Counted from the first letter of the stretch, positions 1 to 7,669 are shown. The stretch is DNA of 18,342 nucleotides from Roseburia sp. (GCA_017547315.1 JAFYQA010000112.1:1-18342); one strand, 5' to 3'. Notes: generated from the sequence alone by a model not told the origin. Translations and numbers: made by a program.

Positions 1-606
1 AAAGAACGTGTAGAAGGAATCACGCTTGCACAGGTAGATGAGAACCGCAGACCGATTCCGGGAACAGAAGAATATTATGAATGTGATACATTATTATTAT
101 CCTGTGGCTTGATTCCTGAGAATGAATTATCACGTGAATTAGGCGTAGAGATGAATCCGGTTACTTCAGGTCCGATTGTAAATGAATGCTTAGAGACCAA
201 CGTGGAAGGTGTATTTGCTTGTGGTAATGTACTTCATGTTCACGATTTGGTTGACTTTGTTTCACAGGAGGCAGAGGCAGCAGGCAAGCATGCAGCAGAG
301 TATGTAAAAGATGGCAAGCAAATGTCCGGAAGAGATATTCCGATTGTTGCAACAGCAGGTGCAAGATATACTGTTCCAAAGACGATGAATCCTGAGAGAA
401 TGGAAGACGCACATACCGTACGTTTCCGTGTAGGTGATGTATATCAGAATTGTTATATCTCTGTTTATTTTGATGAGGAGCGTGTGCTTCATAGAAAGCG
501 TCCGGTAATGGCACCAGGTGAGATGGAGCAGGTTGTACTGAAAAAAGAGCAGTTACAGGCATATCCGGATTTGAAACAGATTACGATTAAGATTGAGGAG
601 GCATAA
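1..606 (+). CDS. FAD/NAD(P)-dependent oxidoreductase, 3' part only
   Basis: The frame is open from the first base of the window, so the 5' end lies outside; 201 residues are visible. The visible part contains a stretch reading ECDTLLLSCGLIPENEL, then VFACGNVLHVHDLVDFVSQE, which is the usual C-terminal FAD-contacting signature of pyridine-nucleotide-disulfide-type flavoproteins. The tail after it is probably a small sandwich-like domain. The next gene encodes a DUF1667 protein and starts 2 bases after this stop. In Clostridia this pair normally sits behind a GlpA-like dehydrogenase in glycerol or glycerol-3-phosphate operons, so a role in passing electrons from glycerol-3-phosphate oxidation is inferred from context. 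The family call is firm; the exact substrate is not shown by the sequence. Confidence 0.85.
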   Translation, partial: KERVEGITLAQVDENRRPIPGTEEYYECDTLLLSCGLIPENELSRELGVEMNPVTSGPIVNECLETNVEGVFACGNVLHVHDLVDFVSQEAEAAGKHAAEYVKDGKQMSGRDIPIVATAGARYTVPKTMNPERMEDAHTVRFRVGDVYQNCYISVYFDEERVLHRKRPVMAPGEMEQVVLKKEQLQAYPDLKQITIKIEEA

Positions 607-607
607 C

Positions 608-973
608 ATGGAGACAAGAGAATTAACCTGTATTGGCTGTCCAATGGGATGCGCCCTTACTGTAGAGTTAGATGGCAATGAAGTGGTGTCTGTAACAGGA
701 CACACATGTAAACGCGGTGAAGATTATGCGAAAAAAGAAGTAACCAATCCGACTCGTATTGTTACCAGTTCGGTAGTGGTTACAGGAGGAACTTTAGCAG
801 CAGTATCTGTTAAGACACAGTATGATATTCCAAAGGGCAAAATTTTTGATTGTGTAAAAGCATTGAAGGAAGTTGTAGTGAAAGCTCCGGTGAATATTGG
901 CGACGTAGTAGTGGCTGATGTAGCAGGAACTGGCGTAGATGTAATTGCTACAAAAAATGTACTGGAAGTTTAG
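608..973 (+). CDS. DUF1667 family four-cysteine protein
   Basis: A 121-residue protein. The start chosen is ATG 608, because GAGGAGG lies 6 bases upstream, inside the end of the previous gene. Its N-terminus carries C8-x2-C11-x3-C15 and then C34 in a GHTCKRG context. This set of cysteines could bind an Fe-S cluster or a metal, which is inference. The rest is a small beta-rich domain typical of DUF1667. In Clostridia this family is found behind FAD oxidoreductases of the glycerol-3-phosphate dehydrogenase type, and the tight spacing to the upstream gene supports translation as a unit and probably a shared complex. A terminator follows 39 bases after the stop, so this is the last gene of the operon. 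Confidence 0.88.
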   Translation: METRELTCIGCPMGCALTVELDGNEVVSVTGHTCKRGEDYAKKEVTNPTRIVTSSVVVTGGTLAAVSVKTQYDIPKGKIFDCVKALKEVVVKAPVNIGDVVVADVAGTGVDVIATKNVLEV

Positions 974-1011
974 AAAATGTTATGATACAATAGCGAAGTT
1001 ATTAGAGTTTA

Positions 1012-1040
1012 GAGCCTGTGCTAATAGCACGGGCTCTTTT
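1012..1040 (+). terminator. intrinsic terminator after the oxidoreductase/DUF1667 operon
   Basis: An 11-bp stem, GAGCCTGTGCT with AGCACGGGCTC (one G-U pair), a 3-base loop, and TTTT directly after it. It separates the redox operon from the antiporter gene. Confidence 0.85.
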
Positions 1041-1116
1041 CATTACCGAAAAGAGTACTATGAATGTGAACTCTTATTGATATACTATAACGAAAAATGT
1101 GAAAGGTGAGAAGAGA

Positions 1117-2625
1117 ATGGGATTAGAGATGATTGAAGCAGGGTGGCTTTCTATTTTGCCGCCGATTATTGCGATTGTGCTGGCACTTATTACGAAGGAA
1201 GTTTTTTCGTCGTTGCTAGCAGGTATTTTTTCGGGAATGCTGATTTATTGTGCACATAGCGGTGATAGTGTGTTAAAAGCGATTAATTATGTCTTCGACA
1301 TGATGGCAAGTAAGATAGGGGATAATGCGTATATGATTTTATTCCTGACGTTGCTTGGTTCGGTAGTCGTGGTTGTGAATATGGCTGGCGGTTCAAGAGC
1401 CTACGGACGCTGGGCAAGTGGAAAACTTAAGAGTCAGGTGAGTGTTAAGTTAGCGACTGCATTGCTTGGTGTAGTGATTTTTATTGATGACTATTTCAAC
1501 TGTTTGACAGTTGGTACGGTTATGCGACCAATTACAGATAAACATAAAATTGCACGAGAGAAACTGGCGTATATTATTGACTCGACAGCGGCACCGATTT
1601 GTATTATAGCACCGATTTCCAGCTGGGCGGTAGCGGTATCTTCAGAAGTAGGCGAGGTCGGCGGTTTGAATGCATTTATGCAGACCATTCCGTACAATTT
1701 ATACGCACTTTTGACATTGGCAATGGTATTCTTCCTCTGTGTAACTGATTTTGATTTTGGACCGATGAAAAGAGCGGTTGAAGAGGCAAAGACAGCAGAG
1801 TTTGATGAAGTAGAAGAAGAGAATGAGATTGAAGGTCTTACCATTTCTCCAAATGGAAGTGTGTTAGACCTTGTAATTCCGATGATTGTCCTGATTGTGT
1901 GTTCTATCTTAGGAATGGCATATGTAGGAGGATTTTTCAGTGGTGTAGATTTTGTAACTGCAATCGGTGAGAATCCAACGGTTGGCTTGACATTAGGTGC
2001 ATTTGCATCATTGTTGGTAGCATTAGTAATGTATATTCCAAGAAAATTAATGACATTCCGTAATTTTATGGATGGTGTAACTACAGGTGCGAAATACATG
2101 GTATCTGCGATTATGATTTTGGTTTTTGCGTGGTCATTAAGTGGTGTATGCCGCGAAATGATTGGTACCGGTGAATTCGTGAGCGGATTGGTGAAGAGTT
2201 CGGATCTTTCACTTGGATTTATGCCGTTACTAGTATTTTTGGTAGCATCCTTCCTTTCATTCTCAATGGGAACTGCATGGGGAACTTTCGGTATTTTGAT
2301 TCCAATTGTATCCATGATTTGTGTTGGGGCAGAAGGAGCAGCGGTTTTAATTCCAACGTTAGGAGCTACTTTAGCTGGTTCTGTATTTGGTGATCATTGT
2401 TCACCAATTTCGGATACTTCTATTTTGTCATCAACAGGTGCGAACTGTAATCACATTGGACATGTTGAGACACAGATTCCTTATGCATGCCTTGTGGCTG
2501 GCATTTGTATGCCGGGTTATCTTGTGGCAGGATTTGTGGGAAATCCATGGATTCCGCTGGTGGTATCGTTGGGATGTCTTGCGATTGCAATTGCAGTGAT
2601 TTCTATGTGGCAAAAGAAAAATTAA
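1117..2625 (+). CDS. nhaC: NhaC family Na+/H+ antiporter
   Basis: A 502-residue integral membrane protein with about a dozen hydrophobic segments. It would exchange cytoplasmic Na+ for protons or, in MleN-like relatives, couple organic acid exchange to Na+. Family signatures are visible: FIDDYFNCLTVGTVMRPITD near residues 122-141, SFSMGTAWGTFGIL near 385, and FGDHCSPISDTSILSSTGA near 425, the acidic/Asp-rich motif typical of NhaC. A charged loop rich in Glu lies between the two halves, near residues 225-240. ATG 1117 is preferred over an in-frame GTG at 1099 because the AAAGGTGAG Shine-Dalgarno (1102-1110) fits the ATG. The gene stands alone between two terminators. Which ion or acid it really carries cannot be read from the sequence. 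Confidence 0.88.
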   Translation: MGLEMIEAGWLSILPPIIAIVLALITKEVFSSLLAGIFSGMLIYCAHSGDSVLKAINYVFDMMASKIGDNAYMILFLTLLGSVVVVVNMAGGSRAYGRWASGKLKSQVSVKLATALLGVVIFIDDYFNCLTVGTVMRPITDKHKIAREKLAYIIDSTAAPICIIAPISSWAVAVSSEVGEVGGLNAFMQTIPYNLYALLTLAMVFFLCVTDFDFGPMKRAVEEAKTAEFDEVEEENEIEGLTISPNGSVLDLVIPMIVLIVCSILGMAYVGGFFSGVDFVTAIGENPTVGLTLGAFASLLVALVMYIPRKLMTFRNFMDGVTTGAKYMVSAIMILVFAWSLSGVCREMIGTGEFVSGLVKSSDLSLGFMPLLVFLVASFLSFSMGTAWGTFGILIPIVSMICVGAEGAAVLIPTLGATLAGSVFGDHCSPISDTSILSSTGANCNHIGHVETQIPYACLVAGICMPGYLVAGFVGNPWIPLVVSLGCLAIAIAVISMWQKKN

Positions 2626-2644
2626 TATAGAAATGTTTAAATAG

Positions 2645-2681
2645 AAAAACCACCAACAAAGTTCATCTGTTGGTGGTTTTT
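2645..2681. terminator. bidirectional terminator between nhaC and the HIT gene
   Basis: A perfect 14-bp stem, AAAAACCACCAACA with TGTTGGTGGTTTTT, and a 9-base loop. A-runs and T-runs flank both sides, so it can stop transcripts arriving from nhaC (+) and from the convergent aldolase/HIT operon (-). Confidence 0.9.
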
Positions 2682-2684
2682 GTT

Positions 2685-3098
2685 TTATAAGTATTTCTTT
2701 AATTCTGCGATTAATTCATCGTATTCAGCGTCTGCTAAGAACTTCTGCTGTGGGTTCATTGCAAATACGCCGCCCCATTCGAATTCATCTGTGTATTTTG
2801 GTACAAGATGGAAATGAAGGTGATGTCCTGTATCGCCGTAAGCACCATAGTTTACTTTCTGTGGTGCGAATGCTTTGTGGATAGCTTCTGCAACGTGGTT
2901 TACATCTTCGAAGTATGCTGCACGTTCTTCAGCTGTTAATTCAACCATTTCACTTACATGTTTTTTGTGAGCTACGATAACACGACCTTTGTGGCTCTGT
3001 TCTTTAAATAAATATACTTTTGATTCTGGAAGTTCGCAGATTTTAATACCAAAAGCTGCTACTAATTCGCCTTCCTGACAATATGCACAATTGTTCAT
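2685..3098 (-). CDS. HIT family protein (histidine triad nucleotide hydrolase)
   Basis: A 137-residue protein of usual HIT length. The histidine triad is H93-L-H95-F-H97-L-V, preceded by H92. H97 or its neighbour would form the covalent nucleotidyl intermediate, as in Hint/Fhit-type hydrolases that act on nucleoside phosphoramidates or dinucleotides. An N-terminal C4-x2-C7 pair is present, as in many bacterial HIT proteins with a small zinc site. An ACAGGAGGG ribosome binding site precedes the start. It lies 40 bases behind the aldolase gene with no terminator between them, so the two are probably co-transcribed. The physiological substrate is unknown. Confidence 0.92.
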   Translation of the reverse strand: MNNCAYCQEGELVAAFGIKICELPESKVYLFKEQSHKGRVIVAHKKHVSEMVELTAEERAAYFEDVNHVAEAIHKAFAPQKVNYGAYGDTGHHLHFHLVPKYTDEFEWGGVFAMNPQQKFLADAEYDELIAELKKYL

Positions 3099-3138
3099 TG
3101 GTAAAACCCTCCTGTAAATTTATAAAGCTTACTTTTTC

Positions 3139-4101
3139 TTATTTCTGGTTAAAGTGGATAGCGAAGCCAGAGATTTCATCCTGCATATAAGCAAAGATTA
3201 ATTCTCCATTAGCGTTGTATTTGTAAGAAGATTCATCAAATACAAATCCACGTTTCTGTAAGTGGTAGATTGCTCTTTCTAAGTAGTTTGTGCCGATAGC
3301 GATGTGTCCGTGTTCGCCAGGTCCTTTACCTTTCATAACTTCGAACATACCACCAACGAAGATTGAGCTGTTACCTGGTTTTACTGGTAAGCTTGTAAGT
3401 AATCCTAACTTATCAGCAGAAGCTGCAGCACAGTTTTCGCAAGCGTTGTTGATACCAACGTGACGAAGTTCGAATCCTAACATAGTAGAAACTGCTTCTT
3501 TTGTAAGAGCTGTGATACCATCCCAGTCTTTTGCATCTACTAAATCTTTGCTAACCATCCAAGAACCACCACAAGCGATGATTTTCTTGAAGTCAAGGTA
3601 GCTCTTTAAGTTTTTCGCATTAATACCACCTGTTGGCATGAATTTCATTTTTGTATATGGAGCTGCCATAGATTTGATCATGTTTAATCCGCCAGCTGCT
3701 TCAGCAGGGAAGAATTTAACAACATCAAGTCCTAATTCGATAGCAACTTCAACATCACTTGGGTTAGAACAACCTGGTGTGATAGGAATATTTTTTTCTA
3801 CACAGTATTTAACAACTTTTGGATTTAAACCTGGGCTAACGATGAATTTAGCGCCTGCTGCAACAGCACGGTCAACCTGTTCTGTTGTAAGAACGGTACC
3901 AGCACCAACGAGCATATCTGGGAACTGCTCTGCCATAATGCGGATAGATTCTTCAGCAGCGTCTGTACGGAATGTAATTTCAGCACATGGAAGTCCACCG
4001 TCACATAAAGCTTTTGCTAAAGGTGCAGCATCTTCTACGTTATCCAATGCGATAACTGGTACAATACCAATTTTGGAAATTTCTTCTAATACTTTGTTCA
4101 T
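3139..4101 (-). CDS. eda: KDPG/KHG aldolase with C-terminal VOC-like domain
   Basis: A 320-residue protein. Residues 1-205 are a class I 2-keto-3-deoxy-6-phosphogluconate / 4-hydroxy-2-oxoglutarate aldolase: E41 in AEITFRT, R45, and the Schiff-base lysine K129 in VVKFFPAEAAGG, with the PTGGI phosphate-binding loop near 156-160. This makes pyruvate plus glyceraldehyde-3-phosphate (or glyoxylate). Residues 209-320 are extra relative to the usual ~210-residue aldolase. They read as a paired beta-alpha-beta unit (ELRHVGINN, then EHGHIAIGT, ending SGFAIHF), like a glyoxalase/VOC fold, with H214, E254, H266 as candidate metal ligands. ATG 4101 is chosen because AAAGGAGAAG lies just upstream; the frame stays open further 5' without another ribosome site. 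The first domain is firm; the VOC reading of the second is a fold inference. Confidence 0.88.
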   Translation of the reverse strand: MNKVLEEISKIGIVPVIALDNVEDAAPLAKALCDGGLPCAEITFRTDAAEESIRIMAEQFPDMLVGAGTVLTTEQVDRAVAAGAKFIVSPGLNPKVVKYCVEKNIPITPGCSNPSDVEVAIELGLDVVKFFPAEAAGGLNMIKSMAAPYTKMKFMPTGGINAKNLKSYLDFKKIIACGGSWMVSKDLVDAKDWDGITALTKEAVSTMLGFELRHVGINNACENCAAASADKLGLLTSLPVKPGNSSIFVGGMFEVMKGKGPGEHGHIAIGTNYLERAIYHLQKRGFVFDESSYKYNANGELIFAYMQDEISGFAIHFNQK

Positions 4102-4130
4102 GGGTATCTTCTCCTTTTTATAAAATGTGT

Positions 4131-4147
4131 CAGCAGTGCTCCTGCTG
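4131..4147 (-). other. small stem-loop in the aldolase leader
   Basis: CAGCAG, 5-base loop, CTGCTG, lying about 30 bases before the aldolase start codon in its 5' untranslated region. It is too weak alone to call a riboswitch; it may influence translation or mRNA stability. Confidence 0.3.
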
Positions 4148-4204
4148 CAAATTTTGAAATAATGTATTATGTAGGCATAAAGTACTGCAAAATAATACAA
4201 TTTA

Positions 4205-4232
4205 ATTATATCATCTGAGATGGCCTTGTCAA
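4205..4232 (-). promoter_or_regulatory. sigma-A promoter of the aldolase/HIT operon
   Basis: On the minus strand TTGACA (4227-4232) and TATAAT (4205-4210) are both perfect consensus hexamers, 16 bp apart. Transcription would start near 4197, giving a leader of roughly 95 bases. Confidence 0.85.
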
Positions 4233-4241
4233 CAAAATTAT

Positions 4242-4255
4242 CGTACTAAAGTACG
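4242..4255. promoter_or_regulatory. candidate operator palindrome CGTACT-AA-AGTACG
   Basis: A perfect 6+6 bp inverted repeat with a 2-bp centre. It sits 9 bp upstream of the aldolase -35 hexamer, and also between the divergent aldolase and lipoprotein genes. The position suits an activator or repressor of either gene; no cognate regulator is identified. Confidence 0.4.
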
Positions 4256-4354
4256 GGTTTTAAAGGTTCTGAATAATTACGTATAAATATTGGTAAAGTG
4301 TTTATACTAGCTGTGTAAGCAGAAAAATCTGTGAAAAGAAAAGGAGATGGATTC

Positions 4355-4732
4355 ATGAAAAAGTGGAAACAGTTTTTTGCATGTATGGTCTTAGTGTTAT
4401 CATTTAGTTTATTGGCAGCATGTGGCTGTGGAACTGGCGGTGACAACGCAACAAACACAGAAAATACAACCAATACGCAGAACACAACAAACACACAGAA
4501 CACACAAAGACCGAACAATAATGTAACAGACCGAACAGAAGCAGTTGAAGACACAAATACGGTAAACGGAACAGAGGATGGATTATTAAACGATGCCGGC
4601 AATGCAGTAGGTGATGTAGTAGATGGTGTCGGAGAGGCTGGAAAAGATGTTATTGATGGTGTACAGAATGGCGTTGATAATATGACAGGAAATAATAATA
4701 ATAACGGCGGTAATAATAGCAGAATGCCTTAA
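4355..4732 (+). CDS. Asn/Thr-rich lipoprotein of unknown function
   Basis: A 125-residue protein with a clear lipoprotein signal: positive MKKWK, a hydrophobic core, and lipobox LLAAC with C23 as the lipidation site. ATG 4355 is supported by AAGGAGATGG upstream. After the cysteine comes a low-complexity stretch (residues about 30-60) of repeated Asn/Thr/Gln triplets such as NTQNTTNTQ. Next is a Gly/Asp/Val segment with loose repeats (GDVVDGVGEAG, KDVIDGVQNGV), and then an Asn/Gly tail. No catalytic domain is seen. It would be anchored on the outer face of the membrane, with the disordered linker extending into the wall. I do not recognise a family. It is monocistronic, with its own terminator. 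Confidence 0.8.
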   Translation: MKKWKQFFACMVLVLSFSLLAACGCGTGGDNATNTENTTNTQNTTNTQNTQRPNNNVTDRTEAVEDTNTVNGTEDGLLNDAGNAVGDVVDGVGEAGKDVIDGVQNGVDNMTGNNNNNGGNNSRMP

Positions 4733-4736
4733 GAAA

Positions 4737-4787
4737 AAAAGGACAGGTACGTTCCGAAAATAATAGAGGAACGTTACCTGTCCTTTT
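4737..4787. terminator. bidirectional terminator between lipoprotein and DegV genes
   Basis: A long stem, AAAAGGACAGGTACGTTCC with GGAACGTTACCTGTCCTTTT (one bulged base), and a 12-base loop. A-tracts and T-tracts on both flanks let it work for the convergent genes on either side. Confidence 0.9.
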
Positions 4788-4804
4788 GTTATTGTTAAAA
4801 TATT

Positions 4805-5635
4805 TTAAATTTCGTATCCAATCATCAAACCGCCTTTTTCAGCATAGAAGCTGCAAAGTGCGCCGGTCTGACCTAAAATTACCTGAGCATTTGGGAACTC
4901 TGCTAAAGCCATATCCTTTAATGCAGAAGCTGTTTTTTCGTTGTAACAGTGGTCGATTAATAATTTACCACCATTGTAACCAGCTTTTTTCATATTGGAA
5001 TAAACCGTTGCAAGAGCTTTCTTTTCGCCACGGCATTTGTCTGTTGGATTTAATTTACCGCCAGTTGCATCGCCAACCATACGAAGTCCTACAAGACCAG
5101 CGATTTTTGCAACAGCAGGACTCACTCGTCCGTTGTTGGCAAGGTTATGTAATGATTCTAAGCAGAACTGTAAAGTTGTGTGATTGTCTCTGTAATCGAT
5201 AAGTTCTTCACAAATCGTCTCAAACTCTTTACCTGCTGCTACTAATTCTTTGATTTTTTCTAAGTGAAGTTTCATTTCACTTCCGGCTGTTAAACTATCT
5301 AAAACAAATACTTTTGCTTCTGGATGGTCTTCTTCGTACTGCTGTTTTGCAGTCATAGCTGCATTATAGCTTCCTGATAAAACGCTTGTGATAGTTACAC
5401 AGTAGATTTCATCGTATCCTTCGAAAGCATCTAAGTAATCGCCTACACCTGGACAAGCGGTGCCGGAACGTCCTTTGTAAGTGCTTAATTCTTCTACCAT
5501 TGCAAAGACATCCGTATCAGGAGTATCTACATATTCCTTATCGTTTGTTATAATTCTAAGTGGAACGGAAGCAAAGTCGGCATCGTTCATGCTATACATG
5601 TTAGATGCAGAGTCTGTAATGATTTTGACTTTCAT
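4805..5635 (-). CDS. DegV family fatty-acid-binding protein
   Basis: A 276-residue protein of normal DegV length. Family signatures are IITDSASN (residues 5-12), SGTACPGVGDY (57-67) and TSVLSGSYNAA (83-93). LDSLTAGSEM follows mid-protein, with GRVSPAVAKIAGL further on and a C-terminal GALCSFYAEKGGLMIGYE segment. DegV proteins bind a fatty acid in a cleft between two domains; in Firmicutes the FakB members deliver fatty acid to the kinase FakA. Whether this one works with FakA cannot be told, since no FakA gene is nearby. ATG 5635 is chosen because AAAGGAAA lies just upstream. The gene is transcribed alone toward a shared terminator. Confidence 0.92.
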   Translation of the reverse strand: MKVKIITDSASNMYSMNDADFASVPLRIITNDKEYVDTPDTDVFAMVEELSTYKGRSGTACPGVGDYLDAFEGYDEIYCVTITSVLSGSYNAAMTAKQQYEEDHPEAKVFVLDSLTAGSEMKLHLEKIKELVAAGKEFETICEELIDYRDNHTTLQFCLESLHNLANNGRVSPAVAKIAGLVGLRMVGDATGGKLNPTDKCRGEKKALATVYSNMKKAGYNGGKLLIDHCYNEKTASALKDMALAEFPNAQVILGQTGALCSFYAEKGGLMIGYEI

Positions 5636-5709
5636 GAGTCGTTTCCTTTCTTTTGAAAATAGTATTCGATAAAATTCCATATGGTTTTAAAAACTACATT
5701 ATATATTTA

Positions 5710-5738
5710 AGGGTACTATATAAATCTTTGGGTGTCAA
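5710..5738 (-). promoter_or_regulatory. probable DegV gene promoter
   Basis: On the minus strand a perfect TTGACA (5733-5738) lies 17 bp from TACCCT (5710-5715), which keeps the key TA...T positions of a -10 box but is otherwise poor. The -10 region lies inside an inverted repeat, TTATATA (5699-5705) and TATATAA (5717-5723), which could be an operator. Confidence 0.4.
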
Positions 5739-5793
5739 GGAAAATCAGCAAAATATGGTAAATTGTATTTGGCTTAGAAAATGGATGTATATA

Positions 5794-5810
5794 TTAACAA
5801 ATAATTAACA
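5794..5810 (+). promoter_or_regulatory. tandem TTAACA direct repeat (PhoP-box-like) before the regulator gene
   Basis: TTAACA at 5794-5799 and again at 5805-5810, separated by 5 bp, so the period is 11 bp and both copies lie on one face of the helix. This is the arrangement known for Bacillus PhoP boxes (TT[A/C/T]A[C/T]A repeats about 5 bp apart). The second copy is also the -35 hexamer of the promoter. Confidence 0.55.
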
Positions 5811-5833
5811 AATCCATGGTATTATAATATAAT
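5805..5833 (+). promoter_or_regulatory. promoter of the OmpR-type regulator/kinase operon
   Basis: TTAACA (5805-5810), a 17-bp spacer and a perfect TATAAT (5828-5833). The predicted start is near 5840, about 60 bases before the ATG. Confidence 0.7.
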
Positions 5834-5899
5834 TCTATCGGGATGAAGTGAGAGAAAAATGAAGTAGGATGTAAATGAATCGTTTAAAGGAGAAGGTAT

Positions 5900-6571
5900 A
5901 TGTTTCATATTTTAGTGGTAGAAGATGATAAAGATTTAAATCGTACGGTATGTTCATATTTGAACCAGAATGGATTTGAGGCAAATGGAGCACTAGAGCC
6001 GGAGGAAGCGTATGACATGATGTACGAAACCGTATATGATTTGATTATTTCAGATATTATGATGCCTGGAACGGACGGTTTCGAATTTGCAGAAAATGTA
6101 AGAGATATCAATAAAGAAATACCGATTATTTTTATGACAGCTAGGGATGATTTTGAGTCAAAGCGTAAAGGATTTCGACTCGGAATTGATGACTATATGG
6201 TAAAACCAATTGACTTAGAAGAGTTGTTGCTTAGAATAGAAGCACTTCTTCGCAGAGCCAAAATTAATACAAATAAAAAATTAGAAATCGGAAAATTAGT
6301 ATTGGATGCGGAAGAACATAGTGCATATTTGGATGGAGAAGAAATCGTTTTAACAGTAAGAGAATTTGATATTCTTTATAAGTTGTTGTCTTATCCGAAG
6401 AAGACTTTTTCACGTACCAAGTTAATGGAAGAGTTCTGGGATGCAGAGTCACTTTCTGGACCACGTACGGTGGATGTGTATATAACAAAAATTCGTGATA
6501 AGATGTCAGCCTGTGAGGATTTTGAAATTGTAACAGTACATGGATTGGGATATAAGGCGGTAATTAAATAA
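5900..6571 (+). CDS. OmpR/PhoB-type response regulator
   Basis: A 223-residue two-domain regulator. The receiver domain (1-120) has the acidic pocket E8-D9-D10, phospho-acceptor D52 in SDIMMPG, T80 and K102. The C-terminal winged-helix DNA-binding domain (about 125-223) has the usual TVREFDILYKLL, RTVDVYITKIRDK and VHGLGYKA motifs. A strong AAAGGAGAAGG precedes the start. The partner kinase gene begins 51 bases downstream. Tandem TTAACA hexamers in its own promoter suggest a PhoP-like DNA preference and autoregulation, which is inference. The recognition helix was not compared with known PhoP proteins. Confidence 0.95.
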   Translation: MFHILVVEDDKDLNRTVCSYLNQNGFEANGALEPEEAYDMMYETVYDLIISDIMMPGTDGFEFAENVRDINKEIPIIFMTARDDFESKRKGFRLGIDDYMVKPIDLEELLLRIEALLRRAKINTNKKLEIGKLVLDAEEHSAYLDGEEIVLTVREFDILYKLLSYPKKTFSRTKLMEEFWDAESLSGPRTVDVYITKIRDKMSACEDFEIVTVHGLGYKAVIK

Positions 6572-6622
6572 ATACCACATCCCTGCAGTTTATATACAGA
6601 TGAGAATACGAAGGTGATTATT

Positions 6623-7669
6623 ATGAAAAAAAAGCTAATGAGATGGTTAAGCCGATTTTGTATGGGGATTGCGCTATTTTCTTTTATTGTAATTTGTAAT
6701 TTTATTCTGTTTTTTAGTTATGAAAAGCAATGGCACTTAAATGGAAATTACGGAACTTTGATTGTAATAGGCAATATTATTTTCTTGGCAGTACTTTTTA
6801 CGATTGCAGATAGTGTGTATCATTATGTGTCGGTTAAGAAGCCGATGAAACGTATACAAAAAGAACTCGATAAAGTAGTAGCGGGAGATTTTTCTGGGCG
6901 GATTGATTATATCAAAGGGCCGGATAGTGGTAATGAGATTGACGAGGTTATCACACTTCTGAATGATATGATACAAGAGTTATCCGGGGTAGAAACGCTT
7001 CGAACAGATTTTATTGCAAATGTGTCCCACGAATTAAAGACGCCTATGGCGGTTATGCAAAATTATGGAACTCTTTTGCAGGCCAATGAGATGGACGATG
7101 ATACTCGTATTGAATACGGAAAAGCAATTGCAGAACAGACAAGACGTTTATCCGGATTGGTAACAAATATTCTAAAAATGAACAAGTTAGAGAACCAGCA
7201 GATTTATCCAAATACAGAGGTTTATGATATCAGCGAGCATTTGTGTGAATGTATGCTAGAACATGAGTCGGTCTGGGAGGAAAAAGAGATAGAAATTGAA
7301 ACAGATATCGAAGAAGAGCTTTATGTGGAAGCAGACAAAGAACTTCTTAGTCTGGTTTGGAATAATCTGTTTTCGAATGCTTTAAAGTTCACAGAACCAG
7401 GAGGAATGGTGTCTTTGCGTTCTTATGGTGATGAGAAATACGTTTATGTAGAAGTAAAGGATACCGGATGCGGTATGACAGCTGAAACAGGAGCTAATAT
7501 TTTTAAAAAGTTTTATCAGGGGGATACCTCACATTCAACAAAGGGGAATGGACTTGGACTTGCATTGGTAAAGCGGGTAATCGATATATGTAAAGGTGAG
7601 ATTAGTGTGTCGAGCCGGCTTGGGCAAGGAAGCACGTTTACTGTGCGGCTAAGCAGAGCAAAAAAATAA
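6623..7669 (+). CDS. membrane sensor histidine kinase
   Basis: A 348-residue kinase, partner of the regulator just upstream. Two membrane segments (about 12-33 and 45-66) enclose only some ten extracytoplasmic residues. A HAMP-like linker (about 70-120) follows, then the dimerisation/phosphoacceptor domain with H136 in NVSHELKTPM. The ATPase domain has its N box at NNLFSNALKF (247-256), the G1 box DTGCGM (280-285) and the G2 box GNGLGLAL (308-315). The start is ATG 6623, with AAGGTG 6 bases upstream; an in-frame GTG at 6614 is part of that ribosome site. There is no PAS or large sensor domain, so the signal is probably sensed in or near the membrane, or through a partner protein. Confidence 0.95.
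   Translation: MKKKLMRWLSRFCMGIALFSFIVICNFILFFSYEKQWHLNGNYGTLIVIGNIIFLAVLFTIADSVYHYVSVKKPMKRIQKELDKVVAGDFSGRIDYIKGPDSGNEIDEVITLLNDMIQELSGVETLRTDFIANVSHELKTPMAVMQNYGTLLQANEMDDDTRIEYGKAIAEQTRRLSGLVTNILKMNKLENQQIYPNTEVYDISEHLCECMLEHESVWEEKEIEIETDIEEELYVEADKELLSLVWNNLFSNALKFTEPGGMVSLRSYGDEKYVYVEVKDTGCGMTAETGANIFKKFYQGDTSHSTKGNGLGLALVKRVIDICKGEISVSSRLGQGSTFTVRLSRAKK

Noticed and set aside
1491..2315. 274-codon open frame on the minus strand inside nhaC
   Set aside because: It is the shadow of a clear membrane transporter gene; it has no family motif and no ribosome site.
3638..4123. 161-codon plus-strand open frame opposite the aldolase
   Set aside because: The minus strand carries the real aldolase with its active-site motif and ribosome site; the plus frame has neither.
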